Assembly: GCF_002099425.1 (NCBI RefSeq)
Contig: NW_018344058.1
Location: forward strand, 3,782,001-3,846,000
Length of the DNA stretch: 64,000 nt
Source: Phascolarctos cinereus
Lineage: Eukaryota > Chordata > Mammalia > Diprotodontia > Phascolarctidae
Reading direction: 5' to 3'
Under the pieces are notes generated by a model. That model ran no database searches. It had not been told where the DNA came from and worked only from the letters and a program-made list of their open reading frames with translations. This document shows positions 1-17,130 of the stretch, piece after piece (positions within the stretch are counted from its first letter, which is position 1; each line of letters opens with the position of its first letter). A program made the position numbers and the translations under genes.

Positions 1-2392
<2,392 letters not shown>

Positions 2393-3569
2393 CTATCAGT
2401 AAGAAGGAAAGATTTCAGGACAAGGATTCAATGAAGGGAATTTTAAGTATCTGACAGGAATATAAACAGTTTTGCTTTAACACACCTAAAGAAATTTTAA
2501 GCCTCAGTAATTAATTTATCATTAACAGAAATCATCCAAGATTTAAAAAGAAAAGCCAGAGGATCATACTAGCTTCCTTTTACATACTCCTTATGCAGGG
2601 CCTCACACATTCACACCGGACATATTTTTATAAGTATATAAGAAATGTATAAGAAAAACTAAAATATTAATATAATATAAATTTTAACATTTCCTTTTAT
2701 ACTTCCTTGAGAAACAGTTTCATAAATATCTCATCCTAAGAGATTATACTCTGGGAAGAGCCAGATTAAAAAAATGTTCTCATTCCTAAGACAAGTAGAG
2801 TCTTGTAGATAAGACGAAACCTAGATTGTTTGCCATAGAATAGTAATTTTTTTCTTTAAAGGAACTGGAAGCAATGGCTAAAAAAATCAGAACAGCACCA
2901 CATTTTCAGTGCTAAAGAAACCTATTTGCTCAGTCATTTCCATTGCACAGCAGGTATGTAGCCTGTTGAAATTGGCTTGATATTTGTGACATAATTGCCT
3001 ACCCAAATCCATATTAAAACCACTTCAAAGCCACAGCAATACACACTCTGAACTCAATTTCAAACTGATTCCTTAAGTCAGAAACCCTGCTGGGTTATGC
3101 TCTGTGAGTTTTAAGGATTTTTTTTTTAAAGAAACAAATAGACATCTGAAGAGAAAAGTAACAACCTCACCGAAAAACGGTGAGGGAGTAATTTTACAGA
3201 TTTTGGTTTTAATTTCATCTGGTCAGAACTGGAATATAACTAGCATAGTATCACACAATGGAGTCCTACTGTGGACAAATCTGAAATCTTTTTTAATTCT
3301 ATTTATTCAGGAGAGAATAGCTAGAAGCCACACAAAAAAAATGCCAGAAATCATTTGACAATCTCAAGTAAATAATTATCTCATCGATATTATAAAATTT
3401 TAGCAGTTACTCAAGTGATAAGGCTAGGATAATATTTATGCTTAGATGGATTGGTGAAATATATGCTAGAGAGCCCTCCTCTCTGACCAAAACCTGAACA
3501 GATAATATTATCTTGACTTCCCTTAATGATAACTTATCATCCTTTAAAAGATGAAACACATTTGGGACC

Positions 3570-3700
3570 CAGCCAGTCAATACATATTAAGTTCCTGCTT
3601 TGTGCAAGGGGCTGTGATAAGTGCTGGGGATACAAAGACCAACAAAAGATAGTCCCTGCCCTCAAGGAGCTCAATGCAATGGGGGAGACAATAAGCATAA
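3570..3700 (-). mobile_element. L2 LINE 3' end
   Basis: Reads as the reverse complement of the L2 terminus: 'catattaagttcctgcttt', then 'ggggatacaaag' and 'tccctgccctcaaggagctc'. These are the hallmarks of the L2 3' end, and the copy is diverged. Confidence 0.65.
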
Positions 3701-3984
3701 GGGGAGAATGATCTGGGGGCTAGAAAGAACCAGAGGGGAAAATAAGTGATTAAGAGCAGAAATCCAAAGTAAGTAAAGATATAGTCTATCTCAGCTGAGT
3801 TGAAGGCATCAGGCCGAAACAAACCATATTCTAGGGTTTCAGAAGAGCTACTGACAAGTAATTCAAAGATCAGTGACTCAACAAAAATTGTGGAGAACAA
3901 GAATGGTGACAAAGGACCAGAGAAGGCCAAATACTTTGCAGTTTTCTAAAAAAGAAAAACAGAGTGCAAATTCTAAGCAAGTCA

Positions 3985-4085
3985 GTTTAACAGCCTGGGC
4001 TTTAGTTTACTCCTCTGTAAAATGAAGAGGTTAGACCACATGTTCACCAAGGTTCCTTCTAGCTCTAAATCTGTAATTCTGGGAT
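3985..4085 (+). mobile_element. MIR-type SINE, 3' part
   Basis: 'ctctgtaaaatgaagaggtt' followed by 'ggttccttctagctctaaat' is the middle and 3' part of the Ther/MIR type common in marsupials. The tRNA-like head is absent. Confidence 0.55.
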
Positions 4086-4599
4086 CTGATTTGATAAATA
4101 CCAGCCTTTTCATCTGACACTGTTCACATCAAGGTTTTATCATATTCTGCAACTGCTAACAAAATGAAGTGTGTTTGCTAAATGTTCTTACAGCTTTGGT
4201 AATTATATTTGCTAAAGATAAAAACACATTACCATTATTAAATATGAGGTCAGATCTAAAGAAAACTTTTGTGGAATCTTATAGTCATTTTTGAGACACA
4301 AGTGTTGATTATCTAAACAGAATTTTAGTCGTGTTGCCATTTAATTCAAAATAAATGACTGGCAATTTTGTGTTTATGAAATTTGAAACTTTTTTTAAAG
4401 AGAGAATCCTTTCTCATTAAAGTGAAAAAAAATATTTAAAATTTATTTAAAGCTGAATAGCACAAAGAAAAAAAAAATCTAATCAAAGTCTCCAACATAT
4501 TGGGCATGAGGTCCCAGGTCAGCATCTCATGGGATTTCTACCAATACCAAGTTGTGTGTGCTTTGACAGGTAAAAGCTGTCCGCTTCCTAAAGTTACTA

Positions 4600-4839
<240 letters not shown>

Positions 4840-5553
4840 CTATCATGTTTTAAAACTAAGGCCGGCTTCAATAGCTGCACTTGCAAACAACACACAACCC
4901 ACTGAGGAGGACCGATGGCTAGTTTTCTAGCATTCAGTCAACAAAGGAATGAAAGAATATGGGGAGTATACCCATAAAACTACTCTATCCTTAAGATATC
5001 CGCTACATGAAAAATAGTTACTGATATCAAGCATTTACTTCTAAATGCATATCAACAACTGGAAGTAAATTTGTGTCCCTGCAGCCACCTCTGCCTCTTT
5101 GGAGAAGCTTACAAGACACATCTTCAGCATACCACTTTTTGTTACTAACATCAATGTTTCACTGAAGGCTGTATGTAGCTTCCTAACCTGTAAAGTATAT
5201 GTGGTAAGCAGAGACAAGCTGACTGCTAAGGTCCCTATCGGCTCTAAATGCTAGACTAGATGATCTCTAAGGCCCCTTCCCTCCCCTCTCTAACATTCTA
5301 CAATTTTCTTTTTTAGAATGAAGTCTTGGATTTAAAGTATTCTAACATACATATGTGGGCCCAAACCAATAGGCATGTAAGGGCTAGAGAGGAAATTTTA
5401 AAGGCTGCAACTCTTATCTAGCACTACATAGAGTGCTCTCACTTCTATGGTTTGCATTTCCTGTAAGAGTCAAAATTCTTTTGAATGCTGGCTGAGACTT
5501 CATGATAAATTTTTAGCTTGGTCATGGATATAAAACGGTTTCTAGTCCCCAAT

Positions 5554-5803
5554 CGGGCAACTAAGTGGTACAGTGGATAGAATGCTAGACCTGGAGTCAG
5601 GAAGACCTGAGTTCAAATCCAACCTCGGACACTTACTAACTGTGTGACCCTGGGCAAGTCATTAAACCTGTTTGCTTCAGTTTCCTCATCTGTTAAATGA
5701 GCCAAAGAAGGAAACAGCAAAGCACTCCAATAATTTGCCAAGAAAACCCCAAATGGGGTCACGAAGAATCAGACAACTGAAAACTGAATGAACAACAACA
5801 CTA
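5554..5803 (+). mobile_element. Mar1-type tRNA SINE with RTE-like tail
   Basis: The tRNA-like head has an A-box-like 'tggtacagtgg' and a B box 'gagttcaaatcc'. A body 'tgtgaccctgggcaagtca' follows. The 3' tail 'ccccaaatggggtcacgaag', ending in a gaacaac-type end, resembles BovB/RTE ends, so RTE mobilisation is likely. The copy is near full length. Flanks AGTCCCCAAT (5544-5553) and AGTCCTCAAT (5804-5813) look like a target-site duplication. Confidence 0.85.
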
Positions 5804-6089
5804 AGTCCTCAATCTATACAACAAAGCACGTTTTTGTTCTTAGATTATGTGGGATGGACACGAATACAAACAACCCAGAGTCCATTTTGTGTTATCACTG
5901 AGTCATCTCAAAATATTCCATTACTGCCACTTTAAAAACAAATTTCTTAAGTTGGAGAAACATCATGTTAAGGAGCTATAACAGCAGCTTACATTATATA
6001 GCACTTTATGGCTTTTAAAGTATTTTCACAGGGAAACAAAAGCCTGTTTCAGGTGCTTACTCATATTAATTTTTGAGCATACAGGTGAA

Positions 6090-6262
6090 AGAATTTCAGA
6101 GCTGGAAGGAACCTGAGACATCCCTTTAGTTCAATCTCATTTTGCAGATGGAGTAACCTAAGTTTCTTTGTTTAGGTTCAGAAGGGTCAAATCACAGGTA
6201 AAGTATCATTAATTAAGGTTCAAACCCAGATCCTCTTACTCCAAATCCATTTGGCATATTTG
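6090..6262 (-). mobile_element. MIR-type SINE
   Basis: Antisense MIR pattern: 'agagctggaaggaacctgag', then 'cattttgcagatggag', then 'aggttcaaacccagatcctc'. Old and diverged. Confidence 0.65.
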
Positions 6263-6369
6263 TGCTAAATCAACGGCTACTCCTAACCTGGAAGACAACT
6301 CTGTGTGCATATATTCCAGATCTGTTCACAGAATGGTGGTTTGCAACATCTTTTTCCCCAAAGGCAGTT

Positions 6370-6490
6370 ATGATCCAGTGGCAAGAGAATTAGATTTATA
6401 GTCGGAGGACCGAAGTTTAGATCCTGGCTCTGTTATTCTCCCTGTAGGGGTTATTCAAGGTTCCTTCTAGCTATGAATCCACTAACTCCT
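6370..6490 (+). mobile_element. MIR/Ther-type SINE
   Basis: Degenerate tRNA head ('aagtttagatcctggctctg') and tail 'aaggttccttctagctatga'. The central part is deleted. Confidence 0.5.
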
Positions 6491-6766
6491 GTCCATGTAT
6501 TTTTAGATAATCATTCTCCTCCTTTCTCCCTATGTGACATTCTACCAAAGTCTTAACTCTTCCACAGAACCTTTCAGAGTAACCACAATTGGCTGTCAGG
6601 TGGGTAATGCATCACCAACTACCTATACCCTCGAGGTCACTATGAACAAATGGATATTGAAATGAGAGGAAATTCCAAATATTTGAATTTTAGAAATCTA
6701 TTGGTTTTCCACTAACCCATCTTGAAGCTTCAGCCTCATCCCACCTGAGAAAAAAAGGGAGTTTTA

Positions 6767-6931
<165 letters not shown>

Positions 6932-6954
6932 TTAGTTACCATTACACAGCTGAG

Positions 6955-7110
6955 AGGCACAGGTGCGCAGTAGATGGGCCACTGAACTTGGAATCAGGAA
7001 GACCTATCTTCAAATCCTACAACAGACACTATGCCACTTACCTGTGACTCCAGACGAGTTATTTCTCTGTGCCTCAATTTCCTCATCTATAAAAGAGCCA
7101 CTGCCCAAAT
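6955..7110 (+). mobile_element. Mar1-like tRNA SINE, degraded
   Basis: 'cgcagtagatgggccactga' and 'ggaatcaggaagacctatct' match the head of the marsupial tRNA SINEs. It is followed by 'ctcaatttcctcatctataa'. The RTE-like tail is lost. Confidence 0.65.
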
Positions 7111-7724
7111 TTAATAAGAATCTGTCTTATCTTTTCATCTGGATATAATGACAGAAAGACATACTCCTGACTTTTATTTTAAAAGCTGTGACCGCTGGCA
7201 TTCCTGAAGGGAAGTGAAGTAGAAAATAAACCCAAAATGACCAGATTCTATGGCTGGAAGCCATCCTGTTATACGAGGCTGACTTGTTTTAATGCATGCA
7301 TGTAAACAGGTACAGGCAAGAGTACACAGGCAGGCCAGGGAAACCACAAGCACATTCTTACGCCATATTACTTAGGAGCCAGCATTACTGCCATCACAGC
7401 TTAAAGCAACAGACATTTTACAAAGATGTAGATCAATAAGGTGAGGATGTAAAACTAGGATGAATAGGTAATCCAGGAGCACCCACCATATGTATTTGAA
7501 TATAATTAACTTCAGGGCAGAGGAAAATGAATGAAAGAGCATTGTGACATTTGTAATGACAAGTGTGAAAGTAGCGTAAGGGGAAGGAGTGATGATCTGA
7601 TATCACTGCCATGACTAGAAATAAGTATGAGAGAAAAAGGGAAAAGCTCTCTATCCAAATGCGATATTTATAATGCCTACAATTCTCTATGGGAAAATGT
7701 CCTACATTCAACTTTGATACTTCA

Positions 7725-7870
7725 GGACAGAGAGAAAGGAGAGAGGAAAGGAGGAGAAGGGAGAGGGGGGAAGAGGGAAAGAGAAGAGAGAGAGGGAGAC
7801 AGAGAGAGATAAGAGAAAGGAGGGGAAGGGGAGGAAGAAATAGCATAGGTAGGATAGGGAGAGGAAAGTG
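7725..7870 (+). repeat. Purine-rich (GA/GGA) low-complexity tract
   Basis: Almost pure A/G on the plus strand with irregular GAGA and GGAA units. It opens several frames by composition only; no protein is implied. Confidence 0.85.
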
Positions 7871-8108
7871 GGTAAAAAATACTTTTGAAAATCTGTTTGA
7901 GAAAACTTGACAAAATTTACTGGGTCTGAGGTAATTACTCTAATTGTTTTATGGAACTTGGTAGTCTCCAAAATTTTTTGTATTTTTAAAGCATGCTACA
8001 TCAATGATAAACAATACACAATTATCTGATTATCAGTCTCTTAGACGGTAATTTTACTGTGTTCTCTATATAGATAGTTCTATTTAAGGAATTACAGATA
8101 TAACTTTT

Positions 8109-8250
8109 TTGGTGGGACTAGACAACAGGGTTAAGTGACTTGCCCAGGGTCACACAGCTAGTGAGTGTCACGTGTCTGAGGCCGGATTTGAACTCAGGTC
8201 CTCCTGACTCCAGGGCCGATGCTCTATCCACTGTGCCACCTAGCTGCCCC
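8109..8250 (-). mobile_element. WSINE/Mar-type tRNA SINE with target-site duplication
   Basis: Reverse complement of the tRNA-derived SINE: 'ccactgtgccacctagctgc' at its right end and 'gacttgcccagggtcacaca' inside. Flanked by CAGATATAACTTTT (8095-8108) and CAGACATAACTTTT (8251-8264), 13 of 14 identical. Short poly(T) at the left end fits a minus-strand insertion. Confidence 0.88.
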
Positions 8251-8306
8251 CAGACATAACTTTTAATCACATGTTTCAATCCCCATTTGTTAATATTTGT
8301 GTTTCT

Positions 8307-9017
8307 ACAATGTGAAACTATGCCCAAAGGGCTACAAAAATGTGCATACCCTTTGATCCAGCAATAGCACTTCTAGGGCTATATCCCAAATAGATCAAAC
8401 AAACGGGAAAAGGACCCACATATACAAAAATATTCATAGCAGCTCTTTTTGTGATGGTAAAGAATTGGAAATTGAGAGGATGCCCATCAATTGGGGAATG
8501 GCTGAGCAAGTTGTGGTATACGAATGTAATAGAATACTATTGTGCTATAAGAAATGATGAACAGGCTGACTTCAGAAAAACCTATATGGTCTGATGCTGA
8601 GTGAAGTGAGCAGAACCAAGAAGACTTTGTACACAATAGCAGCCACGTTATGCAATGACTAAGAATGTTAAACTGAACCCTTCTCAGCATTGCAAGGATC
8701 TAAGACATCTCCAGAGGCCTTGGGATGGAAAATGCTGTCCACATCCAAAGAAAGAAGTATGGAAATTGAATCGCTATCACTTATTTTTACCTTCTGTTGA
8801 GTTTTGTTTCATCTTTCTGATGGGTCCTCCTATTGGTTTTAATTTTTATTTACAACTTCACTAATATGAAAATATGTTTAATGGGTATTTAAATGTAAAA
8901 CATATATCAGACTGTGTGCCATCTTGGGGGGAGGAAGGGGGAGAAAAATTTTCAACTCAAAAGCATATGGAAGTGATTGTAGATAAATCAAAATAAATTA
9001 ATAAAATTTAAAAAAAA
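8307..9017 (+). mobile_element. L1 LINE, 5'-truncated 3' end
   Basis: The left part encodes the end of L1 ORF2, homologous to the reading 'IPFDPAIPLLGIYP' of other mammals, here broken. 'ggggaatggctgagcaagtt' and 'tgtgctataagaaatgatga' match the marsupial L1 end. The 3' UTR has 'tgccatcttggggggagg' and an A-rich end. Flanks TTGTGTTTCT at 8297-8306 and 9018-9027 are identical, giving a 10-bp target-site duplication. Confidence 0.88.
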
Positions 9018-9229
9018 TTGTGTTTCTCTCTAGGTATTATCTCATTTTGAGAGGTTAGATGAAAAGATAAGTCCCCTTCCCCCGAAAATCTAATAAAAAT
9101 GCCATCTACATGTTTCGTATGACATCGCACTCAACCACACCCTGGCAGTTTTTCACTTTTTGATATTTACTTCAATGTTTCTTAACTTTAGCCCTTGTGA
9201 AATACAAACAAATTCTTATTTCTTAACTA

Positions 9230-11851
<2,622 letters not shown>

Positions 11852-12009
11852 CTAACCCAGAGGAGATTCTTCCCTCTCTGATTTCGCAAAACACAGTGGC
11901 CAGTGGCTTTTCTGGAAAATATAACATTCTAGGGGGTGGGACAGGAAAGGCCCTACTCCAATAAGAACTCCTCAAAATAAGCACCATGCACATACCTCTA
12001 AATTCAATT

Positions 12010-12150
12010 CAATTCAACAAACACTGATTAAGAATCAACTATGTACCAGTCATTGTGGACAAAAAGACAAGATTGAGACTGTACTTACCCTCAAGGGACT
12101 TACATGTCACTATGGGAACACATATTCAAGGATAAGCAAATACAGTACAC
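12010..12150 (-). mobile_element. L2 LINE 3' end
   Basis: 'ttcaacaaacactgattaag', 'ctatgtaccagtcattgtgg' and 'accctcaagggacttaca' are the antisense L2 terminus. Confidence 0.6.
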
Positions 12151-12229
12151 GGAACAAAAAATATTTTAGACATATGCGGAAGGCCAGAAACCAACAACTT
12201 CTACAAAAAAGACCTATAAAAGGCACTGG

Positions 12230-12790
12230 CATATTCAAGGATTCTGCTTATTAGTGACCTCCTCGGGTCAGCCAGTAGAATCTTCTGGTCAAAGAGTACA
12301 GACATTTTAGCCACTTTATTTGTACCTGTCCAAACTGCTTTCCACAACAGCTGTACTGATTTACAGCTCAACTGACAATGTACTCATTCATCTGTCCACA
12401 ACACCCTCAACATTGACCAGTTCTAGGGGGCAGGTACAGCACTGGCCCCAGAGTCAGGAGAACCTAAGTTCAAATGCGGCCTCAGACACTTGACACTTAA
12501 CTAGCTATGTGACCCTGGGCAAGTCACTTAACCCTACTGCCTAGCCCAAAAAAACAAAAACAAAAAAACCCCAAAAAACCCATTGACTAGTTCCATTTTT
12601 TTGGTCAATTTTACCAGTTTGCAGAGTGTGAGATGAAACCTTACGGCTGTTTTCATGAGCATTTCTCTTCTTGTTAGGGATATGGAGCATTCTTCCAAAT
12701 GGTTCTAAATAGTCTGCAGTTCTTCTGAGAACTGTTTGTTTGTATCACATGACTACTCATCTCCTGGAAAATGCCTTTTGATGTTACAGG
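12230..12790 (-). mobile_element. L1 LINE fragment, antisense, split by a SINE
   Basis: 'ccaaactgctttccacaaca' and 'ttttaccagtttgcagagtg' with 'cttctgagaactg' are the reverse complement of the last part of L1 ORF2 (the segment before its C-terminus). Old. Interrupted at 12424-12580 by a tRNA SINE. Confidence 0.65.
12424..12580 (+). mobile_element. WSINE-type tRNA SINE with target-site duplication
   Basis: Body 'aagttcaaatgcggcctcag' and 'tgtgaccctgggcaagtcac', with an A/C-rich tail. Flanks CATTGACCAGTTC (12411-12423) and CATTGACTAGTTC (12581-12593) differ at one base. It sits inside an older antisense L1. Confidence 0.9.
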
Positions 12791-13026
12791 TATAGATGAT
12801 ACAGATATAAAGCATATATCTATTCATATTCACACCCATGTAAGGTAAGAGGTTTGTATATATATACACATATATGTGTGTATACAAAGTTAATTGGTTC
12901 TACATCTTGGATAACAAGCCCTAACCAGAGAAATATGATGCGAAACTCCTTTGAAACAAAACACTTACAAGCAGTACTTCTTGGGATAACAAAGAATAAA
13001 AAACAAAGCCGATGCCTATTGAATAA

Positions 13027-13220
13027 CAGGGGTGGGGAGCCTCTGGCCTTGAGGTCATTTGTGACCTTCTAGGTCCTTAAGTGTGACCCTTTGACTGAAT
13101 CCAACCTTCAAAGAACAAATCCCCTTAATAAAAGGATTTATTCTGTAAAACCTGGACTCAGTCAAAAGGCTGCACCCATAGACCTCGAAGGCCACACATG
13201 GCCTTTCTGGCCTCATGTTA
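13027..13220 (+). mobile_element. hAT-type short inverted element, right end worn
   Basis: Starts CAGGGGTGGGGAGCC and holds an inner palindrome ('tttgactgaatccaaccttc' against 'cctggactcagtcaaaagg'). It is the same family as the element at 17709-17839. The matching right terminus is degraded, so no target-site duplication is visible. Confidence 0.65.
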
Positions 13221-13229
13221 AACCTCTTT

Positions 13230-13470
13230 GTGTACGCTGTTCTAGCCAAACTGAATTACTCCACTTCTATTTCACACTTTCCTCTATGCATTTCCCCAGA
13301 CTACCTTCTATTCCTGGAATGCCATCACTGCCCATCTCTGCTTGCTTCAATCACTACTTTCCTTGGAGGTTCAACTCAAGTGCTACCCTCCCCCCACCCT
13401 ATCCTGGCAACTTTCCCAAAACCAGACCTCAGCCCCAAACCTACCTACCTCACATGTGACAATGTTCTCT
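13230..13470 (+). mobile_element. L2 LINE fragment
   Basis: 'ctattcctggaatgccatca' then 'gaggttcaactcaagtgcta' and 'ccctatcctggcaactttcc' follow the L2 3' region (the 'SSWNALP...KAQLKCHLL' coding remnant). Confidence 0.65.
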
Positions 13471-13494
13471 CCTACCAACTAATGCCATAGGGGC

Positions 13495-13660
13495 ATATAA
13501 TTAGAGCTGGAAAGGGCTTTAAGGCCTAACCGTGTCCTTTTACAGATGAGAATACTAAGTCCCGCAGAGGTTAAATGACTAGCCAGAGATCACCAAAGCA
13601 GGAAGTGGCAGAATTGAGATTCTCAACAACCCAGGTTCTCTGATTCCAAACCCAATTTTT
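13495..13660 (-). mobile_element. MIR-type SINE
   Basis: 'agagctggaaagggctttaa', 'ccttttacagatgagaatac' and 'gattctcaacaacccaggtt' are the antisense MIR order. Confidence 0.65.
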
Positions 13661-14221
13661 ATTTTCTCTCATAGCACTCTGCTTGAAAATCACAGTTAAC
13701 GTTTGTAGATTTCTCAAAACCTCCACTATCCACTGGGTTGTATGTAGCAGCTCCACATTCTCAACCTTGCATATAGTAGGCACTCAGTGTTGATTGTTGA
13801 ATCTGATGAAATGCCAATAGCAAAAGAACAATAACTGTGACATAAATGAGCCTGTTAGTCCTTGGCACTGTTAAACAGGTGGGTCTAAAAGTAGCTTCAG
13901 GGAGGACACTAAGAATTACTTCACTGGTGTCACCCTTCAGGCTAACTGTAATCTGTTTACCATGAGGGGTCCTTTCTGGCCCAAGAACAGCTGTGTATGA
14001 TGCTGACAACAATGGCAACTCATTATTCTCAGCTTGATTACACTGGAACTAAGGAAACCTTAAAAATCACTAAATGCCCCCCAGGTGACTGAGACACGTA
14101 AATGAATACTGCGTTCACATAATTTTAAAAATTAAGAAAACTGATGCAATTTGTTCTGACATCATCAGGAGAACTCTTACATAAACTGAAGCCCTAGAAA
14201 CTGAAAGATCCAAATAAATGC

Positions 14222-14385
14222 CCTTCTAGTTCACCACATTGGTTCAGGCATTCATTACTTCCCTCAAGTTCTCTTTATTCCAATACACCTTCCACACAGC
14301 CACAAAAGTGGTTTTCATTAGTGCAGATCTGGCCACATCATCCCTCCAAATCCAGAACCCTCCTCTCCCCCATACTGCCTGCTGA
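14222..14385 (+). mobile_element. L2 LINE fragment
   Basis: 'gatctggccacatcatccct' and 'ccagaaccctcctctccccc' match the upstream part of the L2 3' region. Its 3' continuation is probably at about 14690-14975, beyond a small L1 insertion. Confidence 0.5.
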
Positions 14386-14400
14386 TTAAAATGTAATTGG

Positions 14401-14563
14401 GTATAACCTATACAGAACTGCTTGCTTTCTCAATGAGGGGAGGAGGAAAGGGAGGAAGGACAAGAATTTGGGACTCAAAGTTTAAAAAACAAATGTTAAA
14501 AACTTTTTCCATGTAACTGAAGAAAAATGAAATGCTAAATAAAAGCGTAAAAATTAAAAAAAT
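14401..14563 (+). mobile_element. L1 LINE tail, 163 bp, with 15-bp target-site duplication
   Basis: 'ataacctatacagaactgct' and 'gaatttgggactcaaagttt' are the last part of marsupial L1 3' UTR, ending A-rich. Flanks TTAAAATGTAATTGG at 14386-14400 and 14564-14578 are identical. It is a very short 5'-truncated copy. Confidence 0.85.
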
Positions 14564-14689
14564 TTAAAATGTAATTGGAAAATATTTACAAAATAAATGA
14601 AAATGCAAGCAAATACATAGCAAATATCAATATGCAAGTTTTAAGTCAATATGCAGCCTGAAAGTATCCTTATGTACAGTTTAGTGGCC

Positions 14690-14975
14690 CCAGTTTTTAT
14701 TGGAGTTTGAGACTCTAGTGTCTCTCTATTCCTCCCAAATAGCACCCCTTCCCCTATTTCTGTGGCCCTGCACTGGCCCTCCCCACAACTATTACTGCTC
14801 TACCTACTTCCCAACTTTCTATTTATTTATACTCTATGTACTTCTATAAGAAGTGCTTGCTCTTCCACTAGAGCAGAAACTCCTTGCCTATAGAGATGAT
14901 GCCATTCCTTGTACTTCTATCTGCAGCACTTACCACAGTCCCTGGCAATTAATAGGAGCTTAAGAAATGCTGGGT
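14690..14975 (+). mobile_element. L2 LINE 3' end
   Basis: 'cactagagcagaaactcctt', 'cttaccacagtccctggcaa' and 'aataggagcttaagaaatgc' are the sense L2 terminus. Confidence 0.6.
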
Positions 14976-15079
14976 AAGCGACTGATAATTCTGCATCTGG
15001 AAGGAATGGAGGAAAGACAACCTTCTTGATCATTTTTACTCAGAATTACTATAGGAAGTTCTTTAAGTGAGCATCTTGG

Positions 15080-15215
15080 CCAAGGCATCATTTCACTGGT
15101 GAGGAAACTGAATCCCAGGGAAGTGGTGACTTGCCCAAAGGGCACAGCTAAGATTTGAATCCAGGTCATCGGACTCCATATCCAAGGCTCCTTCCACTAT
15201 ACCATGATGTCTATT
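15080..15215 (-). mobile_element. MIR-type SINE
   Basis: 'tggtgaggaaactgaatccc', 'gacttgcccaaagggcacag' and 'gatttgaatccaggtcatcg'. Antisense MIR. Confidence 0.7.
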
Positions 15216-15613
15216 ATAAGCCTGACCAGAAAAATCAGAAGGAGGTTAGCAGGCCTGCCCCTCTCTGGCACAGTGTTCACTCACTCCCAACATGGGACTG
15301 ACAGTTTTTGCTCAGTGGCAAACAGGCACATTTTCCCAGACCACTGCATTTATATGGGCCTCTGTCTTGACAGATGACTTAAAGCTATTTGGTCTATTTT
15401 TTGCAGCAGACAGCATGGGAAAAAAAATAAAGGAGGTCACAGATCAAGAATTCCAATTCTCGATTTCTCCAATTCTTATTTTGGGCACAGAAAGAGATAA
15501 GGATACTGCCAGGTCCTAAGTACTTCTAATATTCTGTCAGAGTCTGTCTGTACTTCTCTCTACGACACAGAGACTTCTTAATTCAAGTTCTTTCCCACAC
15601 TCCCTTTAGAAGT

Positions 15614-15797
15614 CAGAGAATCATAGATCAAACAACCGGCTAGAAATTGAGTCTAATCCCCCTCATTTTAGGTAGGTACAAAATGAGAAATACAGTGACT
15701 TGCTCAGGGTCACAATCTAGTAAGAATCTAAGGTGGGATTTGAATCTAAGTCTTCCAGGCTCCAAGTCCAGGTCCCTCTCCACTGCTTATGCTGCCT
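15614..15797 (-). mobile_element. MIR-type SINE
   Basis: 'gtgacttgctcagggtcaca' and 'ggtgggatttgaatctaagt' with a 'tcagagaatcatagatcaaa' head. Antisense MIR of the marsupial variant. Confidence 0.65.
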
Positions 15798-16812
15798 GTG
15801 AGGGGAAAACAGCTGCTCTTAAGAGTTCTGCAATTCAGCCCAGCAGGGGAGCATCATATTCAAGGAGTTTTAGAAGATCTTGTAAAAGAGAAAAACAAAA
15901 GCCCATGGAATGAATCATTGCAGAAATGTCAGCCAGCAGCATCACATATAGCTATTGTCCACCAATGGTCAGTGTTTTGTACATACCTAACTTACAACAG
16001 GAGTACACGGGCAATTACTGGAATGCCTTCAATTCATTCCCTTGGAAGGGTCAATCAAATTGGCCTGATTAGCAATCAATCACTTATGACATCTTTTAAG
16101 ATGATTAAAAATTGTCTTTCTTGCTCTTTACTTCAATAGTAGAAAACCACCTCCAAGGCTAAAGGGGATGTAACCAAACCCAATTTATCAGGGAAGATAA
16201 TCTGTAATATGCTAGTAAGACCTCTGGGAAAAAGACCAATGAGCTGAGTTAATGAGGTCCCAAGCGAATAATGCACCAAAATGGAAGGTGTCTTGCTGCC
16301 TGAGGGTAGAATACTTCTAGGGGCTCTGGTACTCAAAATGGGCTGTATTTTCAAAGCTATCCAAACTCGAGTCAGAATAAGGGGGTCCAGGCATATATTA
16401 CCTCAGTGCTTGTCCAACATGCCATCAGGAAAAGGATTCTTTAGTACATAAGAGGAGCCAGGGGCCATGTCCCCACAACTGCACTTCAGGACTGGGGTTT
16501 CCTGGAAGCTAAGGTCCCAGCTATAAATACCTCAGAAAAACACACTATCCCTAGTTCAAGATCACTTTCCAAGGTCAATAATGGGCCAGGTAATTCTTGG
16601 CATCTTAAGACTCCAAAAAAGCTGGAAATGCTCCCTCTACCCCCATGTCCCAGTAATGCCAATTGTGGTTCATCAGAGAGGGGTCAGGAAAGGGGCTGGA
16701 TCTCCCAAAACAGAATCAATGTACAATATACTGCCTAGAGAACTGTCTTAAGAGCATATACTTCCTCTTATACCCCAAAGAAATTTCAGGTGGCATAAAG
16801 TTATGGAGCATG

Positions 16813-17130
16813 GGTCATTAATTCATGAAACATTTACTAAATGCCCACTGTATATCAGAAATTACATGATGTACTTAAGACACCAGGATGAATAAGGAAC
16901 AGTGCCTGTGCTCAAGAAGCTTAGATTAGTTAGACAGTAAATCTAGGGACCAAGATAACTGTCAAGACAAGTGAGAAAGTGACTAGGACACAGTATACAC
17001 TGCTATGAAAGAACAGGAGGAGAGATCATTTCTGACATGGATGTGGGAGGGGAAGAAATCAGGGGAGGCTTCATGGAAGAGATGACACCTGGCTATGTGC
17101 TAAGGCATGCACTCTCCTGAGAAAACAAAA
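16813..17130 (-). mobile_element. L2-type LINE 3' region
   Basis: 'aacatttactaaatgcccac', 'cctgtgctcaagaagcttag' and then 'ggaggcttcatggaagagat' keep the order of an antisense L2-clade 3' region. Diverged; the right border is uncertain. Confidence 0.5.

Noticed and set aside
7433-7971. Several Ser/Leu-rich or Arg/Glu-rich frames on both strands
   Set aside because: They come from a purine-rich tract, so the open frames are a composition effect.
8109-8250. tRNA gene
   Set aside because: The A and B box-like sequences belong to tRNA-derived SINEs. No cloverleaf with an anticodon stem is kept here or in the other SINE copies.
12854-12900. Palindrome-like TATATA/ACACATATATGTG stretch
   Set aside because: Simple AT/AC repeat sequence; the symmetry is expected from its composition.
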